A DNA stretch of 7,486 nt from Candidatus Dormiibacterota bacterium (lineage in GTDB: Bacteria; Chloroflexota; Dormibacteria; Aeolococcales; Aeolococcaceae). A program made the position numbers and the translations under genes. Shown in pieces: positions 5,739 to 7,486 of this stretch (the stretch's first letter is position 1; each line of letters begins with the position of its first letter). Location: positions 434 to 7,919 of the forward strand of contig PLXL01000145.1 of assembly GCA_003153215.1 (NCBI GenBank), in the 5' to 3' direction. A model generated the notes under the pieces. That model ran no database searches. It worked only from the letters and a program-made list of their open reading frames with translations, and was not told where the DNA came from.

Positions 5739-7385
5739 GTGGCCGCAACTCAGCCTTCTACCGCTGCGACGCCGGCGGTGCAGCCGCGACCGGGCGCCCC
5801 GCTGTGGGGGCTCGTGCTCCGCCACCGCTGGGCGCTCGCCTTCGCCGCCGCGGTCTGCGCCATCGCCGTCCGCAACCTGGTCGGGCTGAGCACCACCCCC
5901 TCGGGGCTCTACGCGGACGAGGTCTCGATCGGCTACAACACCTGGACCATCGCCCATTTCGGAGTGGACGAGCACGGGGCGACCCTTCCCCTCTACTTCC
6001 AGGCCTTCGGGGAGTGGAAGAACCCCGTCTACGTCTACGCACTCGTCCCCTTCATCTGGCTCTTCGGTCTCACCACAGCGGTGGTCAGGACGCCCGCCGC
6101 ACTGTTCGGGATCCTCAGCGCCATCGCCCTGGCCGGGTTCGCCCGGAGGGCGACCGGTTCCAAGGGGGTGGCGCTGGCCACCCTGCTGATCGCGGGGGCC
6201 GCCCCGTGGTTGACGCTCCTGAGCCGGGTGGCGTTCGAGGTCTCGTCGATGGTGGCGTGCCTTGCGGTGATGCTCTGGTGCCTGGCGCGAGCCGTGGAGG
6301 AGCCCACCCGCCGCCGGTGGTTCGGCTTCGCCGGCGTGGCCCTCGCCCTCGGCGTGTTCGCGTACACGGTCGGGCGGCTGGAGGGTGCGCTCCTCGCCGC
6401 GGCCGTGGTGCTCTGCTTCGGCGGCTGGCGGCTGCTCCGGCGCCTCGATGCCTTCATCGTCGCGATGCTCGCTGCCTACCTGCTCCTCGCCCTCTGGGCG
6501 ATGCGGCACCCCGGCCAGCTGACCTTCTACTTCAACTCCATCAGCATCGCCGCCGGGCACGCGTCGCTCTGGACGGTGGTGGGGCGCTTCGCCGGCAACA
6601 TTGCCGCCTATTTCGGCCCCGGGTTCCTCTTCGTGAGCGGGGATCCCAACCTGCGCCAGAGCACGGGCTTCGGGGGGGAGCTGCTGGTCGCGACCCTGCC
6701 CCTGCTGGTCGCCGGCATCGTCGTGTGCATTCGGAGGTGGCGGGAGCCGCTTCCCCGTTTTGTCCTGATTGGGCTGGTGCTGGCCCCCATCGCCGCCGCG
6801 CTCACCAATGAGGGGACGCCCCACGCGCTCCGGGACGCCACGGCGCTGCCCTTCTGGATCGCGATCACCGCCTATGGGATCGACGGGCTCCGGCCGCTGC
6901 TCGGCAGGCGGCGGGCCTGGAGGGTGGCGGCCATCGTACTGGCGGTGGCCGTTGCGGCCGAGACCGCCCTTTTCACCGTCGACCTCTACGGCGGCTATAC
7001 CACGCGATCAGCGATCTGGTTCGGCGGGCCTGAGATGGCGGCGATCAGCCGGGCCCACGCGATCGCCGGCGACCACACGGTCTGGCTCTCCGCGGAGCTC
7101 AAACAGCCCTACATCTACGCGTGCTTCGTCGCGCTCCCGCCCCCTCCCGGCCATGCCGTGGGGGGTGCCAGCGTCGACCTCGAGCTGGCCGAGGCCGGGT
7201 TCCGGGACATCTCCGGATCCGCCGCGCGGGCCCCGGCCCGAACCGGCGACCTCCTCGTGCTCGGCCCCGCGGAGACCCCGCCGCCGGGCTCCGTCCCCGT
7301 CTTCAACGAATCGGAACCTGAGGTGTCCGGACCCGGAGCTGGAGTGACAGAGGTCCTAGCTGTCAGGGTTTGGCGGGCCGGCTGA
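5739..7385 (+). CDS. GT39/PMT-family-like integral membrane glycosyltransferase
   Basis: Polytopic membrane protein, 548 residues from GTG 5739. It resembles GT-C glycosyltransferases of the PMT/ArnT type, which transfer a sugar from a polyprenyl-phosphate donor outside the membrane. Seen: TM1 (about residues 28-48), then an outer loop with an acidic pair (Asp60-Glu61 in GLYADEVSIGYN), the usual place of the catalytic Asp. About ten more hydrophobic spans follow up to residue 412, including a VRTPAALFG block (about 116-124) and an NEGTPHALRDATALPFW segment (357-373) like the substrate loop of related enzymes. The last 135 residues are soluble and Pro/Gly-rich. Start choice: an extended -10 box ends eight bases before this GTG. 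The longer reading from ATG 5709 would include a rare TTA codon formed by that box, and ATG 5613 lies in the repeat array. No Shine-Dalgarno helps. Acceptor and sugar are unknown; neighbours give no clue. Confidence 0.82.
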   Translation: MAATQPSTAATPAVQPRPGAPLWGLVLRHRWALAFAAAVCAIAVRNLVGLSTTPSGLYADEVSIGYNTWTIAHFGVDEHGATLPLYFQAFGEWKNPVYVYALVPFIWLFGLTTAVVRTPAALFGILSAIALAGFARRATGSKGVALATLLIAGAAPWLTLLSRVAFEVSSMVACLAVMLWCLARAVEEPTRRRWFGFAGVALALGVFAYTVGRLEGALLAAAVVLCFGGWRLLRRLDAFIVAMLAAYLLLALWAMRHPGQLTFYFNSISIAAGHASLWTVVGRFAGNIAAYFGPGFLFVSGDPNLRQSTGFGGELLVATLPLLVAGIVVCIRRWREPLPRFVLIGLVLAPIAAALTNEGTPHALRDATALPFWIAITAYGIDGLRPLLGRRRAWRVAAIVLAVAVAAETALFTVDLYGGYTTRSAIWFGGPEMAAISRAHAIAGDHTVWLSAELKQPYIYACFVALPPPPGHAVGGASVDLELAEAGFRDISGSAARAPARTGDLLVLGPAETPPPGSVPVFNESEPEVSGPGAGVTEVLAVRVWRAG

Positions 7386-7410
7386 TCGGTCGCGGCCGGG
7401 TCCCGGGCGC

Positions 7411-7416
7411 TATGCT
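7411..7416 (+). promoter_or_regulatory. -10 box (TATGCT) before the response regulator
   Basis: TATGCT matches the -10 consensus at four of six positions including the key TA...T. It ends nine bases before the GTG at 7426, so transcription would start at or just before that codon. No clear -35 is seen. It lies in the 40-base gap after the glycosyltransferase stop, suggesting the regulator has its own promoter. Confidence 0.4.
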
Positions 7417-7425
7417 CGCTCCGCC

Positions 7426-7486
7426 GTGGCCCCACGAGTCTCCCCCGTCGCGCCGATCCGGAAGGTGCTGATCATCGAGGACTACT
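7426..7486 (+). CDS. Response regulator receiver domain, N-terminal fragment at right edge
   Basis: Twenty codons from GTG 7426 read MAPRVSPVAPIRKVLIIEDY and run off the window. KVLIIEDY is the first beta strand and acidic pocket (Glu-Asp) typical of CheY-like receiver domains, which accept phosphate from a histidine kinase on a later Asp. The output domain is out of view, so the subfamily cannot be named. The start could also be GTG 7465, but the -10 box and GTG 7426 fit better. It is on the opposite strand and about 4.9 kb from the kinase at the left, so it is not evidently that kinase's partner. Confidence 0.6.
   Translation, partial: MAPRVSPVAPIRKVLIIEDY

Noticed and set aside
5672..6824. 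Long open frames in a second plus frame (5672-6811) and on the minus strand (5724-6824) over the glycosyltransferase
   Set aside because: Both products are Arg/Pro/Gly-rich or charged without hydrophobic spans, while the third frame gives a clear polytopic membrane protein.
7390..7410. Possible terminator hairpin CCGGG/CCCGG after the glycosyltransferase
   Set aside because: The only stem is five pairs with a one-base loop, not a stable fold, and no T-tract follows.
1..7486. CRISPR array, tRNA/rRNA genes, insertion sequence or phage genes
   Set aside because: No regularly spaced repeats, no tRNA-like cloverleaf or rRNA segment, and no transposase or integrase motifs were found on either strand.

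Overview
The window is about 70% GC with dense coding. It suggests a high-GC bacterium of the Actinomycetota or Candidatus Dormibacterota/Chloroflexota kind. Phylum cannot be fixed from the sequence; the hint comes from GC-ending codons, GTG starts and apparent leaderless promoters.

Layout. Bases 1-2540 (minus strand) hold most of a membrane-bound sensor histidine kinase: an extracytoplasmic Cache-like sensor with a Pro/Ser/Thr repeat linker, HAMP, coiled coil, GAF-like region, HisKA_3 and HATPase. Its C-terminal end lies beyond the left edge. A 175-base divergent intergenic region (2541-2715) carries a TATACT -10 box for the kinase and, facing right, a TAGAGT box just ahead of a possible 18-codon leader ORF. 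That ORF overlaps the start of tldD by ATGA. tldD (2716-4158) and tldE/pmbA (4155-5486) overlap by GTGA and form one operon encoding the two halves of the TldD/TldE metalloprotease; only TldD carries the zinc motif.

Bases 5487-5738 are non-coding. They hold a run of four GC-rich hairpins and a degenerate, partly duplicated repeat. The first hairpin lies directly behind pmbA and may end its transcript; the array as a whole looks like a REP/MITE-type element. A polytopic GT39/PMT-like glycosyltransferase follows (about 5739-7385, plus strand), with an extended -10 box close to the preferred start. The right edge has the first 20 codons of a probable response-regulator receiver domain (from 7426).

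Functionally the window is a mosaic. The kinase senses something outside the cell and probably signals to a LuxR/NarL-type regulator not seen here. The Tld pair is a cytoplasmic peptidase. The glycosyltransferase probably moves sugar from a polyprenyl-phosphate carrier at the membrane. Nothing in the sequence ties these into one pathway, and no clearly novel multi-gene system is visible. The parts most worth a second look are the hairpin/repeat array, the coupled leader ORF before tldD, and the recurring leaderless-promoter pattern.
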